NCBI RefSeq assembly: GCF_003347495.1
Contig: NZ_QCXY01000003.1
Coordinates: 434,001-498,000, forward strand
Length of the DNA stretch: 64,000 nucleotides
Source: Pleomorphovibrio marinus
Lineage (GTDB): Bacteria > Bacteroidota > Bacteroidia > Cytophagales > Cyclobacteriaceae
Reading direction: 5' to 3'
Position 1 is the first letter of the stretch. Each line of letters begins with the position of its first letter. Under the pieces are notes generated by a model. The model made no database searches. It saw nothing but the letters and a program-made list of their open reading frames with translations, and was not told the origin of the DNA. Made by a program: the position numbers and the translations under genes. This document shows positions 38,326 to 46,961 of this stretch, piece by piece.

Positions 38326-38339
38326 TTGATCTATGTTAA
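38326..38339. promoter_or_regulatory. FNR-like dyad upstream of the barrel gene
   Basis: TTGATCTATGTTAA reads as TTGAT-N4-GTTAA, close to the Crp/Fnr-type TTGAT-N4-ATCAA site. Within the 19-mer AAAATTGATCTATGTTAAG only one base differs from the copy in front of the regulator gene. Confidence 0.6.
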
Positions 38340-38347
38340 GAAGATAC

Positions 38348-38962
38348 TTAACGTTCGTCCAAAAGCTTTTTTCTTATCCTACTGAGGGATTCTGGTTTGA
38401 TGTTAAGGTAGGAGGCTAAATACTTGAGTGGAACTTGTTCCAAATAGATGGGGTATTTCTCCATCAACCGGACATACCTTTCTTGCGCAGAATCCGTCAT
38501 CAGGGAAATCTCCCTTTGCTCTCTCCATAAATAATATTGCTCTACTGCTGTCCTGCCAAATTTATTGCTTTCGGGATAATGCTGGTAAAGTTGCTGTAAA
38601 AAATCATGGTGAATGGACGCCAACACGCAGTCTTCCAGCGCCTGTATGAAAAACCGGGAGGGTCCTTGCTGGATAAAGCTGGAATAGGAACAGTTGAATT
38701 CGTGTTGAAAAGAAAAGTCAAAGGACTGTTCTTCTCCTTTCACCATTACAAAGTGTCTGGTGCAACCTACCAACACAATAGAAAGAAAGCGCTCCGTATC
38801 TCCTTCATTTAATATAAAATCTCCTTTGTGGTATTTCCTGATCTTAAAACCCTCTTTAAAAACTATCCATTGCTCCTCGGACAAAGGCAGGTATTCATAC
38901 AAAATTTTCCTTGCTGTATCTAAGTGCTGGTCATATTCTTTTTCCGGAAGGGCTTGGTCCAT
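38348..38962 (-). CDS. Crp/Fnr-family transcriptional regulator
   Basis: The 204-residue protein has an N-terminal cyclic-nucleotide-binding-type beta roll (KYHKGDFILNEGDTERFLSIV and following strands, about residues 40-130), a long connecting helix, and a C-terminal winged helix (VPLKYLASYLNIKPESLSRI, about 178-197). No cysteine cluster for a 4Fe-4S centre is visible, so oxygen sensing of the FNR kind is not supported. The gene is preceded by a dyad at 39006-39019, and a near-identical one lies just beyond its stop in front of the barrel gene, suggesting autoregulation and control of its neighbour. Confidence 0.9.
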   Translation of the reverse strand: MDQALPEKEYDQHLDTARKILYEYLPLSEEQWIVFKEGFKIRKYHKGDFILNEGDTERFLSIVLVGCTRHFVMVKGEEQSFDFSFQHEFNCSYSSFIQQGPSRFFIQALEDCVLASIHHDFLQQLYQHYPESNKFGRTAVEQYYLWREQREISLMTDSAQERYVRLMEKYPIYLEQVPLKYLASYLNIKPESLSRIRKKLLDER

Positions 38963-39005
38963 ATGCGTCTAGTGGTTAAGTGAATTTTCAAGGTAAGCAA
39001 TTACT

Positions 39006-39019
39006 TAACATAGGTCAAT
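39006..39019. promoter_or_regulatory. FNR-like dyad in front of the Crp/Fnr-type gene
   Basis: On the minus strand TTGACCTATGTTAA forms TTGAC-N4-GTTAA with the 19-mer AAAATTGACCTATGTTAAG around it. It is 44 bases from the regulator start and 46 bases from the divergent small membrane protein gene, so it could serve both. Confidence 0.6.
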
Positions 39020-39064
39020 TTTCAGGAATGATTAGAGTCATAACTTAGTGTCGCTAACAAAAAG

Positions 39065-39328
39065 ATGATGAAGATTGCATATAAATTTGGAAACCTAAAA
39101 GGGCTCAAAACAATAGCCTACCTCATGCTATCCGGTGGTATTATTAGGGGTTTGTTTGGTGTGTATGATTTTTTCAAAATACAAGCCGGACTGAATCTTG
39201 TAGAAAAAGTCGATTTTTTGGTGGAAAATGCCCTTTTATTCGGGATCAATGGGCTAATTCTATTTCTTGTCCTTAAATGGTTAGCCGCAAACCTCAAAGG
39301 CAAAGATTTTAAATTGAGTTTGAAATAA
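39065..39328 (+). CDS. Small membrane protein, unknown
   Basis: The 87-residue product has two hydrophobic segments (about 17-37 and 53-75) and a basic C terminus. It is divergent from the Crp/Fnr-type gene with a dyad between them, and another small membrane protein follows 16 bases downstream. No family is recognised. Two adjacent, similarly sized two-span proteins suggest a single functional unit; a direct search is needed to place them. Confidence 0.65.
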   Translation: MMKIAYKFGNLKGLKTIAYLMLSGGIIRGLFGVYDFFKIQAGLNLVEKVDFLVENALLFGINGLILFLVLKWLAANLKGKDFKLSLK

Positions 39329-39344
39329 CTAAACAGAAAAGAAA

Positions 39345-39578
39345 ATGAACAAGTCAACATCCAAAGCTGCCTACCCTTTAATTAACTTCCTTTCCTCTAT
39401 ATTTCTGGTATGTGGGATAGTCCTTATTTTTTTGGAGATCGTTAGATTCTTTAGAACAGAAGATTATTCCTTCGTTGAGGCCAGAGACAAGTATTTCATG
39501 GTAATCTTAATGCTGGGTTGGTATGTGGGTTTAAGGTACCTGAGCAGGAAAAATATCAAAAAAAATACTGAAAAATAA
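39345..39578 (+). CDS. Small two-span membrane protein, unknown
   Basis: The 77-residue product has hydrophobic segments near 9-31 and 48-65 and a lysine-rich tail. It starts 16 bases after the preceding small membrane protein, so the two are an operon. A truncated palindromic repeat begins 4 bases after its stop codon. No relatives are recognised. Confidence 0.65.
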   Translation: MNKSTSKAAYPLINFLSSIFLVCGIVLIFLEIVRFFRTEDYSFVEARDKYFMVILMLGWYVGLRYLSRKNIKKNTEK

Positions 39579-39582
39579 TTGG

Positions 39583-39650
39583 ATGAAACCGAGCTTGCCT
39601 ACCGGACAGACGGGCATGAGCAAAACCTCACACGGAGTATTAAAAATTGG
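39583..39650 (+). repeat. Dispersed palindromic repeat, truncated copy 5
   Basis: It begins ATGAAACCGAGC 4 bases after a stop codon and continues CTTGCCTACCGGACAGACGGGC and ACCTCACACGGAG, matching the 5' part of copy 3, then diverges before the inner stems. Confidence 0.75.
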
Positions 39651-40033
39651 CATTTACAGAAAGGTAATGACCTTAGGTTTCTCTCTGAGTTTTTTTAGAG
39701 GGCCGCAACGAATTCGCAACGCTCGTAGCCTAAAAAAACATTTGTCATTGATCAATTCAAAAAATATCTTGCCCATAACCAAATGGATAGGCCGTGAAAC
39801 CAAATAAGGTTGAAAACCTATGGTTTGAGACAATTCTTTAATACCAACATTTTCATTGTTTTGTTGGGTGCCTAATCCAGTTTTAGGAATTAGGCAAATT
39901 AAGTTTAGTGTGAAATAAATAGCTCTTTTACAGACAGTTATTTTTAGAATCAACCAACTACCTAACCTGGGTGGAACTACTTTTTAACTTCGAAAAAACA
40001 GGACCTAATACAGTCTCGGTCTCCTTGCAACAG
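39651..40033. other. Intergenic region after the small membrane proteins
   Basis: It holds a hairpin GCCTAAT (39870-39876) with ATTAGGC (39889-39895), but without a T-run. Frames of up to 99 codons on the minus strand are not supported by motifs. It precedes the convergent end of mlaD. Confidence 0.4.
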
Positions 40034-41008
40034 CTACTCTTCCAGCTCCCTGCTCTTTTCTCTTTCAAGCCTTCTGAAATACCTTCTGAACAAAAAATTG
40101 CTCCTCATGGCTTCCATATTCTCGTTGAATTTTTCTGTACTCAATTCCAGGTTAACCATGCTGTTTGCCAATGACTCTCTGAAAGAAGTGTCCCTGAGGA
40201 GTAAACCGGCTGGACCATCACCAGCTTCCAGATTGTTGATAAGATCATTTACTGTACTGATCATCGTGGCAGCCTGCTTGCTGGACTCCCTGATTTGCTC
40301 TATAGAAACTGACAGATCATCAGCAAGTTCCGAGTCTGTAAACAGTCTCCCCACCACGCCCTGCCCTTCCTTTAAGTTTCCCATAAATTGATTCCCTGCA
40401 TTTGCCAAGCTTGATGCATTGGAAGCAGCAAGTTTCAGTTCCCCTACTGCATTCTTGATATCTTCTGTCAAGACCGAATCCGAAAGCAAGGCCCAAAAGC
40501 TCTCACTCTTATTTAGCTTCTCCGAGATTTCAAACAGGTTTTCACTGGTCTTTTCAACAAATTCACTACTGGAACCTATTCGCTGCATCATGTCATCAGT
40601 GCTGACAGGAACTGCGGCATAAATCACATCCCCCTCCTCTACAATTTCAGCATCTCCCGGTTGGGGAATGATCTGAATGATTTTATTACCCATCAGGCCA
40701 TCTGTGCCAATAGTAGTCAGGGCATTTTTTCTGATATAAGGAACCATACGCCTCCGTACATACATCTGAACAGATATGGAAGAGTCATTGGCCATTTCAA
40801 TGGATTTTACCGTCCCAACATCCATTCCTTTGAAGCGCACGTTGTTACCGGGTACCAGCCCATTTACATTGTCCACCATGGCGGTAATGATAATGGAAGA
40901 CCCAAACATATTTTGGTTCTTGCCAATCATATACAAGGTAAATACCAGAAACAAAATTCCTGCGATTACCAACCCTCCAAGTTTTGAGTGTTCTATGCTT
41001 TTTTTCAT
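40034..41008 (-). CDS. mlaD: MCE-domain protein MlaD of the lipid-transport operon
   Basis: I choose the ATG at 41008, which begins MKKSIEHSKLGGLVIAGILF with a single N-terminal span (about 11-29). An in-frame ATG at 41038 would lie inside the repeat-derived spacer. The MCE domain (about 35-125) shows VPGNNVRFKGMDVGTVKSIE and GTDGLMGNKIIQI. After it come helices that in MlaD-like proteins extend through the periplasm. It should bind phospholipids and pass them between membranes as part of the complex with MlaE and MlaF. It is the last gene of the mlaE-mlaF-mlaD operon. Confidence 0.9.
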   Translation of the reverse strand: MKKSIEHSKLGGLVIAGILFLVFTLYMIGKNQNMFGSSIIITAMVDNVNGLVPGNNVRFKGMDVGTVKSIEMANDSSISVQMYVRRRMVPYIRKNALTTIGTDGLMGNKIIQIIPQPGDAEIVEEGDVIYAAVPVSTDDMMQRIGSSSEFVEKTSENLFEISEKLNKSESFWALLSDSVLTEDIKNAVGELKLAASNASSLANAGNQFMGNLKEGQGVVGRLFTDSELADDLSVSIEQIRESSKQAATMISTVNDLINNLEAGDGPAGLLLRDTSFRESLANSMVNLELSTEKFNENMEAMRSNFLFRRYFRRLEREKSRELEE

Positions 41009-41145
41009 ATGATTATAATTTGTTTTTTTAAAGGCCATATAGCTTGCCCCGAACTCGATTCGGGGGAATCTCGCAGTCTATAATCATCCCAGTGTGTGAC
41101 GTGCTCGTCATGCCCTGACTGCCGTCAGGACAGGCTCGATTTCAT
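41009..41145 (-). repeat. Dispersed palindromic repeat, copy 6, filling the mlaF-mlaD gap
   Basis: On the minus strand it begins ATGAAATCGAGC 3 bases after the mlaF stop, includes CCTGACGGCAGTCAGG, CATGACGAGCACGTCACAC, GCGAGATTC and CCCCCGAATCGAGTTCGGGG, and ends AATTATAATCAT directly before the ATGAAA of mlaD. Copies 2 and 3 meet with AATTATAAACATATGAAA in the same way. Confidence 0.85.
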
Positions 41146-41148
41146 AAT

Positions 41149-41895
41149 TCATGTAAAAAACTCTTTTATTCTGTGATCTGTAGATTTACTGAGTGCCTCA
41201 AAGGTATCATCCGCATAGCAGGTTCCGTCAATCAACATTATGACCCGGTCTGAAGTGATTTCTATACAGTTAAGATCATGCGATATGATCACCGCTGTCG
41301 CATTATATTTCTTTTGTACACGCACCATTAGCTGGCTGATTTCCCTGGATGTAATCGGATCCAGACCAGTGGTAGGTTCATCGTATAGGATGACTTTCGG
41401 TTTCAAAATCAGTGACCTTGCCAAGGCAACCCGTTTCTTCATGCCCCCTGAAAGCTCTTGTGGCATCCTATCAATGGTATGCAACAACCCAACATCCTCC
41501 AAGGCTTCCTTAACCGCTGCTTCTGCTCCCAGAGCCCGCTCTTCCTTTGTCCAATGGATGCGGAGGGGGAATTCCAGGTTTTCACGTACCGTCATTGAGT
41601 CATACAATGCGTTACTTTGAAACAGGAACCCTACCTTTGCCCTCAGATCATCAAGTTCATCTTGCTCCAACCCTTGTATGGGACTGCCCAAAACCACAAT
41701 TTCTCCCTCATCCGCTTGGATCAGGTTGATAATACATTTGATCAAAACCGATTTCCCAGAGCCGGATTTTCCTAGAATCACCAGGTTCTCCCCAGGATAA
41801 ACTGACATTGAAAAATCCTTTAGTACGTGATTGTCCCCAAAGGACTTGTTGAGATGCCTAACTTCTATTATCGGCTTTTTCGATAGTCTCTCCAT
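41149..41895 (-). CDS. mlaF: ABC transporter ATPase MlaF
   Basis: The 248-residue ATPase has the Walker A motif GKSGSGKS, the signature LSGGMKKRVALARSL, the Walker B/D-loop region VILYDEPTTGLDP and the switch histidine in IISHDLN. It powers the MlaE permease to move phospholipids between the membranes. Its start is 6 bases after the mlaE stop, and a palindromic repeat fills the gap to mlaD. Confidence 0.95.
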   Translation of the reverse strand: MERLSKKPIIEVRHLNKSFGDNHVLKDFSMSVYPGENLVILGKSGSGKSVLIKCIINLIQADEGEIVVLGSPIQGLEQDELDDLRAKVGFLFQSNALYDSMTVRENLEFPLRIHWTKEERALGAEAAVKEALEDVGLLHTIDRMPQELSGGMKKRVALARSLILKPKVILYDEPTTGLDPITSREISQLMVRVQKKYNATAVIISHDLNCIEITSDRVIMLIDGTCYADDTFEALSKSTDHRIKEFFT

Positions 41896-41901
41896 CTTAT
41901 G

Positions 41902-42741
41902 CTAAGTCAGTCCCAGTAAATCTGTGACCTGAACTGCAATCAGGTCAATGATAAATACCATTAAAGAAGCCACGATGACTGCCGTGGTTGCTGATCTTCC
42001 CACACCCTCTGTTCCTTTTTGGGAACTGAATCCCTTATAACACCCCACTATGCCTATCGCAAATCCAAAGAAAAAGGTCTTAATTAAAGAGGGTATGACG
42101 TCACCAAAGGATAATGCATCAAATACCTGAAACCAATACAGGTGCCAACTCACATGCCCTCGGATATTGACTCCTAGATATCCTCCATATAAAGAAATCG
42201 CATTTGCCAAACTGGAAAGCAGGGGGACCATCAAGGTGGCAGCCATCACCCTAGTTACTACCAAGTATTTGAAAGGATTTGTCCCGGAAACTTCCATGGC
42301 ATCAATTTGCTCGGTCACTTTCATGGAACCAAGTTCCGCCCCCAAGCCAGAACCGATTTTTCCCGCACATATCAAGGCGGTAATGACCGGTGCAATTTCT
42401 CTTACCAGGGATACTGATACCATGGCCGGCAACATGGATTCCGCCCCGAATTCGAGCAGCGTGGGTCTGGATTGAATGGTAAGCACCAGCCCCATTATGA
42501 AGGCGGTTACTCCTACAAGAGTTAGGGTCTTATAGCCAATCACAAAACATTGGTGGATAAATTCCTCGTACTCCTGCTTGGGTTTGGAGGCTTCTTTGAA
42601 AAACCGGGCAGTGAAACGGGACATTTCTCCTGCCTCTTTAAAAAACTGGTTGTCCAGAAAATTTAGATATTTCACCTGTTCAGTTGTTTGGATGGCCCAA
42701 AATTGGGGATTCCATCTTTGGGATATGCCAATAAGAATCAA
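41902..42741 (-). CDS. mlaE: MlaE permease
   Basis: The 279-residue protein has five or six hydrophobic spans and the MlaE-family pattern (ALICAGKIGSGLGAELGSMKVTEQIDAMEV, given here only in part as the ICAGKIGSGLGAELG core, followed by QIDAMEVSGTNP). Residues 1-39 precede a second methionine (MSRFTARFFKEA, coordinate 42624) that would give a length closer to typical MlaE; which start is used is unsure. It forms the inner-membrane channel of the phospholipid transporter with MlaF and MlaD. Confidence 0.92.
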   Translation of the reverse strand: MILIGISQRWNPQFWAIQTTEQVKYLNFLDNQFFKEAGEMSRFTARFFKEASKPKQEYEEFIHQCFVIGYKTLTLVGVTAFIMGLVLTIQSRPTLLEFGAESMLPAMVSVSLVREIAPVITALICAGKIGSGLGAELGSMKVTEQIDAMEVSGTNPFKYLVVTRVMAATLMVPLLSSLANAISLYGGYLGVNIRGHVSWHLYWFQVFDALSFGDVIPSLIKTFFFGFAIGIVGCYKGFSSQKGTEGVGRSATTAVIVASLMVFIIDLIAVQVTDLLGLT

Positions 42742-42829
42742 TTGATTTGATGATGTTTATCATGTTTTACCATTAAAAAGGAAATAAGATCACCTAATAC
42801 CCTGTGCTGTAAATAAAATTATATTCCTA

Positions 42830-43609
42830 TTAAAAACGGAAAGTCTTTAAAGGAAAATATTGTATAGCAATCATTAGTAATACACCTCCTAAAAACACCG
42901 AGACCAGATAGCAAAGCCCACTAAGGACTACCACTTTAATTTTACTATTGAAATAATTTCCGAAAAATCCCACATATAACCAAAGGGCATAAATAGCAGA
43001 AAGTCCCACAGCCACAAAGTATCCAAATTCCTGAAAATATAGACTCGTCATAAACAAGGATAAAATAGAGATCAAAATCAAAAATATTAGTTCAATAGAT
43101 AGCCTATAAACGTTCAAAACTAAGTGTTCGCTGAAATTTAACTTAGCTTTCCAAAAGAAAATCCAACTAAATACTGCCATCAATGGAATTTGGACGAGGT
43201 TACTTATTTTGGGGTTATGTTCATAAAAAGACAAGGTTTCTCTTCCAGCTTTGTCTTCCTCCCCTACCTTCAAAATATCTACCATTTCCAATTCACTGAA
43301 ATAGGTAAAAAAAATCAAAAACCCCAATAAAACCATATAAAACGAACCAAAGGAAAGATGACTGGCCCTTTTTCCTTCCATATATTCAAATACGGTTTTA
43401 CCTGGGTTTCTCAACAACTGCCACAGGGAAAAAAAGAATCCTTTTTCAAAAGAAAAAATAGCTTGAAACAAATCCCGTTTCAGAAATGCACTTATACTAA
43501 AACGCCGAGTACGGATGGACTGACCACATCTGGTGCAAAAGTTAGCATCAGATAAAATATCTTCTCCGCAATTTAAACAATAGGGCTGAATTTGGGATTT
43601 CTTACCCAT
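42830..43609 (-). CDS. DUF3667 zinc-ribbon membrane protein
   Basis: From the ATG at 43609 the 259-residue protein starts MGKKSQIQPYCLNCGEDIL and has a zinc ribbon with CLNCG and CTRCGQ, then the DUF3667 pattern FFFSLWQLLRNPGKTVFEYM and four to five membrane spans. The open frame continues upstream to 43807 with a hydrophobic segment, but family members begin at the ribbon, so I prefer the later start. Function is unknown; membrane-anchored zinc-ribbon proteins of this kind are frequent in Bacteroidota. Confidence 0.85.
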   Translation of the reverse strand: MGKKSQIQPYCLNCGEDILSDANFCTRCGQSIRTRRFSISAFLKRDLFQAIFSFEKGFFFSLWQLLRNPGKTVFEYMEGKRASHLSFGSFYMVLLGFLIFFTYFSELEMVDILKVGEEDKAGRETLSFYEHNPKISNLVQIPLMAVFSWIFFWKAKLNFSEHLVLNVYRLSIELIFLILISILSLFMTSLYFQEFGYFVAVGLSAIYALWLYVGFFGNYFNSKIKVVVLSGLCYLVSVFLGGVLLMIAIQYFPLKTFRF

Positions 43610-43954
43610 CCTCTTGTTTTTTAGGTGATTCCATGAAATACCTCCAACTTTAAAATATAGTCCTCGCCTCCTTAGTTGTAAAACAGCTTTTAAAGGACTT
43701 ACTTTTATCATTGTACAATCCATTGCAACATACAAAACAAGTATGGTAAAAGGAAAGAAGAACATCAATAAGGCTAGAAATACCACAGAATGAAAGGTTT
43801 GATGCACTTCAACAAAGCTTATCCGTTCGGTTCAGGTGAAAAAACAATTCCTAACCAAAAAATAATAGACCATTTTTGCAGAATTAAGGCTGCTTGGTAA
43901 TTCGATTGGCCTAAAAAGTTATTTCAAGTAGTATTGGAATTAATTTAGGTATGT

Positions 43955-45544
43955 CTAGTCTATATCTTCAAACGATATTTTTATTAAAGCATGCCTTTTT
44001 TGAGCCCAGAGACTCCTTAATGAATTGGGAATATCGGCAGCCTGGGACAACAAATGGGCTGCCAAAAGAATCTCTTTCCTGCCATTACCATCCAGATCGG
44101 CCAAAACAATGTCTATCCATCGACTTTCCTTAATCATAGGTAAAACAATAGGAGAAAATGAACCCCCTTCCTTTTGCTCAAAAACTATAAACCCTTCTTC
44201 AGGGTACTTATGGAAATCGGGGAAAAAGGACACTACTGCAAGATCCTTTAATCCATCATCATTGAAATCATGAGCTATCACCTTATAGGCTCCGTTTACT
44301 GGCAGAAAATGATTCTGCTTATACACCCCATCTATATCCTCAAAAATTCTAACTCCATGATATGGTTTAAGGATAGGACTTAAGTCCGCATTGTCACCAT
44401 TCACATATAAGAGTTCCTCTTTACCATTTCCATTGATATCCTCAAAAGTAAAAAAAGAAGAACCGTAAACAGGTGGCATTTGGATAAGCGTTTTCCTTTC
44501 AAAAACTCCGTTTCCACTATGGGCAAAGTTGACCAGTACTTCTTCCCCGTGCGCAATCAATGCCACAATTTCCAATTTTCCGTCCTGGTTCAGGTCTTTT
44601 TCCATAAGCTGTAGAGTGCCCGCACCTTTGTAAATTTCCCTTTTTGAAAACTCTTCGAGATTTTTAAAATACAGGTTCAAGCCCCCGGTCAGGCTCCCGA
44701 ATTCCGCTATCAGGAATTCGGGAGTGCCAGACTCCATGAAATTTGTCATCAGAAAATCCACCGGCCTATTCAGGTTTTCAATCAAGGCCTCTTTTTTTCC
44801 TTCCTTGTACAGAATGAGCTTCCCTTTACTTTCGGCAGCTGCCTCAAATGTCCCCATGGTAAGAATATAGAGATCTTCCCCTTTGGCAATTACCTTGATT
44901 GGTACTGACCCGGTTTCGATCTGATCCAACTGATTGAAATTTTTGTCCAGGATGTATAAGGATTTTGTCCTTTTATCTCCCAAATAAATGATTCCTCTTT
45001 GATCATCAAATTCCACAAAGGAAACACTTGAATAGGAATTCGAAAACCTAAAAGGTACAGAAGAAACAGCAAAATTCAATTTTCCCGTCGGTCTATCCCT
45101 ATCTATGGAGGACAATTGTTGCGGTGCCTTGCTTAAGTAAAATTTTTCAATGGCCAACCATTCCTCTAACCGGACGACCGATGAATCCGGATAGAGTTGT
45201 AATTTTTTGGCCAAGTTACTGATGGCATCCTTTTCAAAAACCGCATTTGGAATTTGAGGCCTATAGTGGTGACCATCAAAAAAAATCCCCATATGGAGGG
45301 ACATTTGCGGCAATACATTATTTTGCCAGGTTTTTTTGTCCAGCAATTCAGGTACTGGAAAAAGATGGCAACTGCCACAATGGTTGATCGCTAATTCATG
45401 GCTCTCTTCAAGAGAATGGGATTCCTCCAAGGTAGTGATAAGGTCTGTATTACCTCCTTTGTTGGTGCAACCAATCTGAAAAGCAACTATTATCCAAAAG
45501 GAAAAAACCCTGGACTTAAAAAAAACAAAGGAATGGTGGAGCAT
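43955..45544 (-). CDS. c-type haem plus VCBS propeller lipoprotein
   Basis: The 529-residue protein has a lipobox-like signal (FQIGC, Cys26). Cys56-Gly-Ser-Cys59-His60 (HCGSCH) is a covalent haem-binding CxxCH motif, and a methionine-rich loop (LPQMSLHMG) further on may supply the other ligand. The rest is a beta-propeller with FG-GAP/VCBS-type calcium loops such as DLNQDGKLEIV, DINGNGKEELL, DFNDDGLKDLA and DLDGNGRKEIL. It is the last gene of the operon with the haloperoxidase and a VCBS lipoprotein. It should sit on the periplasmic or outer surface; a role in electron transfer or substrate binding is inferred. Confidence 0.85.
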   Translation of the reverse strand: MLHHSFVFFKSRVFSFWIIVAFQIGCTNKGGNTDLITTLEESHSLEESHELAINHCGSCHLFPVPELLDKKTWQNNVLPQMSLHMGIFFDGHHYRPQIPNAVFEKDAISNLAKKLQLYPDSSVVRLEEWLAIEKFYLSKAPQQLSSIDRDRPTGKLNFAVSSVPFRFSNSYSSVSFVEFDDQRGIIYLGDKRTKSLYILDKNFNQLDQIETGSVPIKVIAKGEDLYILTMGTFEAAAESKGKLILYKEGKKEALIENLNRPVDFLMTNFMESGTPEFLIAEFGSLTGGLNLYFKNLEEFSKREIYKGAGTLQLMEKDLNQDGKLEIVALIAHGEEVLVNFAHSGNGVFERKTLIQMPPVYGSSFFTFEDINGNGKEELLYVNGDNADLSPILKPYHGVRIFEDIDGVYKQNHFLPVNGAYKVIAHDFNDDGLKDLAVVSFFPDFHKYPEEGFIVFEQKEGGSFSPIVLPMIKESRWIDIVLADLDGNGRKEILLAAHLLSQAADIPNSLRSLWAQKRHALIKISFEDID

Positions 45545-45553
45545 TAGAGGAGA

Positions 45554-46894
45554 TCAATTAAAAGCCACAGTTTCATTTTTTTTAAATTTAATCCTTTCTG
45601 CCACCAATTGGCCTACATGTACACCTTGGGCTATCCCGTTGGTGATAGCTGCTTTATAATGAATGCCACCATAAAGCCGGCTGATAGCAGCCTCTTGGGA
45701 TGCTTCCCTAAAAGACAAAAAATCCCTGGCAGGAAGGCCAAATGACACCTCTGAGGTGTCGGTGTATGCAAACTCATCCCCAAACAGATGGGATAAGGCC
45801 TCTGCTGCTGCATTTGAAATCACACTGTGTCCGCTGGTATACTCAGGAAAGGCAGGTGTTTGTAAAAATGGCGTCCAATCTGGATCAATATATCTTTCTA
45901 TAAATGTCTCAGGACGAATCAAATCTGTTTTATATTTGGTGTCCCAGCAACTAATAAAGGCGTCTGCCAGTGCGATACTGGTCATGGTCAAGGCCACAGC
46001 ATGTTCGAGATTGGAAAGGTTTTGCTGAGCAGAAGCAATACAGGCAATAGAAACCCAATGTCCTCCTGGTGAAAGCTGTTGCTTAAAGTATTTCACGTGG
46101 CCGCGCACAAAAGTAATGTTAGGATTACAATCCCAGAATCTGGCAATGGCTTCTTTTTCTTCGTCAAGCTCTTTCCCTGCCAGGTATACTTCCATGCTCT
46201 GCTCATAAAATTCCGAGCCAGGAATAGTGTCAAACACAGGTGGAGAGGGTGCCGGAAACTGGCTGGCGGAGTCAAGAACAAAAGGCCGGATTTGGGACCA
46301 AAATGGCTCTATTCCATCCATAAAATCAGGGGGAGTGGGTTTCCATTTCCCCGGTTGATGAGAAACAGAGTGTCTTTTCCCTCTTGTCTCCTTGTATCCA
46401 TCATTATCCATCCATGCTAGAATATGGCTTGCAATTTCTTCGCCAAAATCAAGGGAATTTTCCAGGACTTTTCTATTGAGTCCTTGCTTTTTAAAGGGAT
46501 CCAGGTACCTTTCCAAATACTCCTCCAATAGTTCGTTCGTATAAACCATCTTGGAAGCTACCCTTATAAAGGCCACCTGGGAGGCAATTGGATAAGCGTA
46601 TTCCAATTCGGGGTTAGGCTTAGGGGGAGAACCGAGTCCGTTTAATTGATGGGCAAGGGACAAAAAAGAGCTGTCGGTATGCCGTAAGGCTTCATAAGCA
46701 GCTATATTGGAATAGGCATAAATCCTACTGGAAACAGGCGGTGTGAACAAATCCTTCATAATGACCTCCGTGAGTTCCACATTGGCCTCTGTAAGCTGAT
46801 ATTGACAAAGTCTTTCCAGGTTTTCCAAAGGAAACTCCTTTTTGCATCCTGCAATTGAGATCAATATAAATAGGAAAAACACGGTTTTTGACAT
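45554..46894 (-). CDS. Vanadium-haloperoxidase-type PAP2 lipoprotein
   Basis: The 446-residue lipoprotein (SIAGC, Cys17) contains the full PAP2/vanadate-peroxidase motif set: K-x6-R-P (KYKTDLIRP), SGH (His356, in EYTSGHSVIS) and S-R-x5-H (SRLYGGIHYKA). The length and the helical N-terminal half match Bacteroidota vanadium-dependent haloperoxidases rather than small acid phosphatases, although phosphatase activity cannot be ruled out. Its stop is 9 bases before the start of the haem/VCBS gene and it begins 67 bases after the VCBS lipoprotein stop, so the three form an operon. Confidence 0.88.
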   Translation of the reverse strand: MSKTVFFLFILISIAGCKKEFPLENLERLCQYQLTEANVELTEVIMKDLFTPPVSSRIYAYSNIAAYEALRHTDSSFLSLAHQLNGLGSPPKPNPELEYAYPIASQVAFIRVASKMVYTNELLEEYLERYLDPFKKQGLNRKVLENSLDFGEEIASHILAWMDNDGYKETRGKRHSVSHQPGKWKPTPPDFMDGIEPFWSQIRPFVLDSASQFPAPSPPVFDTIPGSEFYEQSMEVYLAGKELDEEKEAIARFWDCNPNITFVRGHVKYFKQQLSPGGHWVSIACIASAQQNLSNLEHAVALTMTSIALADAFISCWDTKYKTDLIRPETFIERYIDPDWTPFLQTPAFPEYTSGHSVISNAAAEALSHLFGDEFAYTDTSEVSFGLPARDFLSFREASQEAAISRLYGGIHYKAAITNGIAQGVHVGQLVAERIKFKKNETVAFN

Positions 46895-46961
46895 TTGTTT
46901 CCGGGTCTCTGGTTTTTCAAAATGAATCTACAAAATTATTAACGTAAGTAAACATAAAATC

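Noticed and set aside
38348-38962. Oxygen-sensing FNR identity for the Crp/Fnr-type regulator
   Set aside because: The cysteine cluster needed for an iron-sulfur centre is not present.
39870-39895. Hairpin GCCTAAT...ATTAGGC as a terminator for mlaD or the small membrane proteins
   Set aside because: It lacks a T-run and lies more than 130 bases from the mlaD stop.
43610-43807. N-terminal extension of the DUF3667 protein
   Set aside because: Family members start at the zinc ribbon; the extra hydrophobic part has no counterpart I know of.
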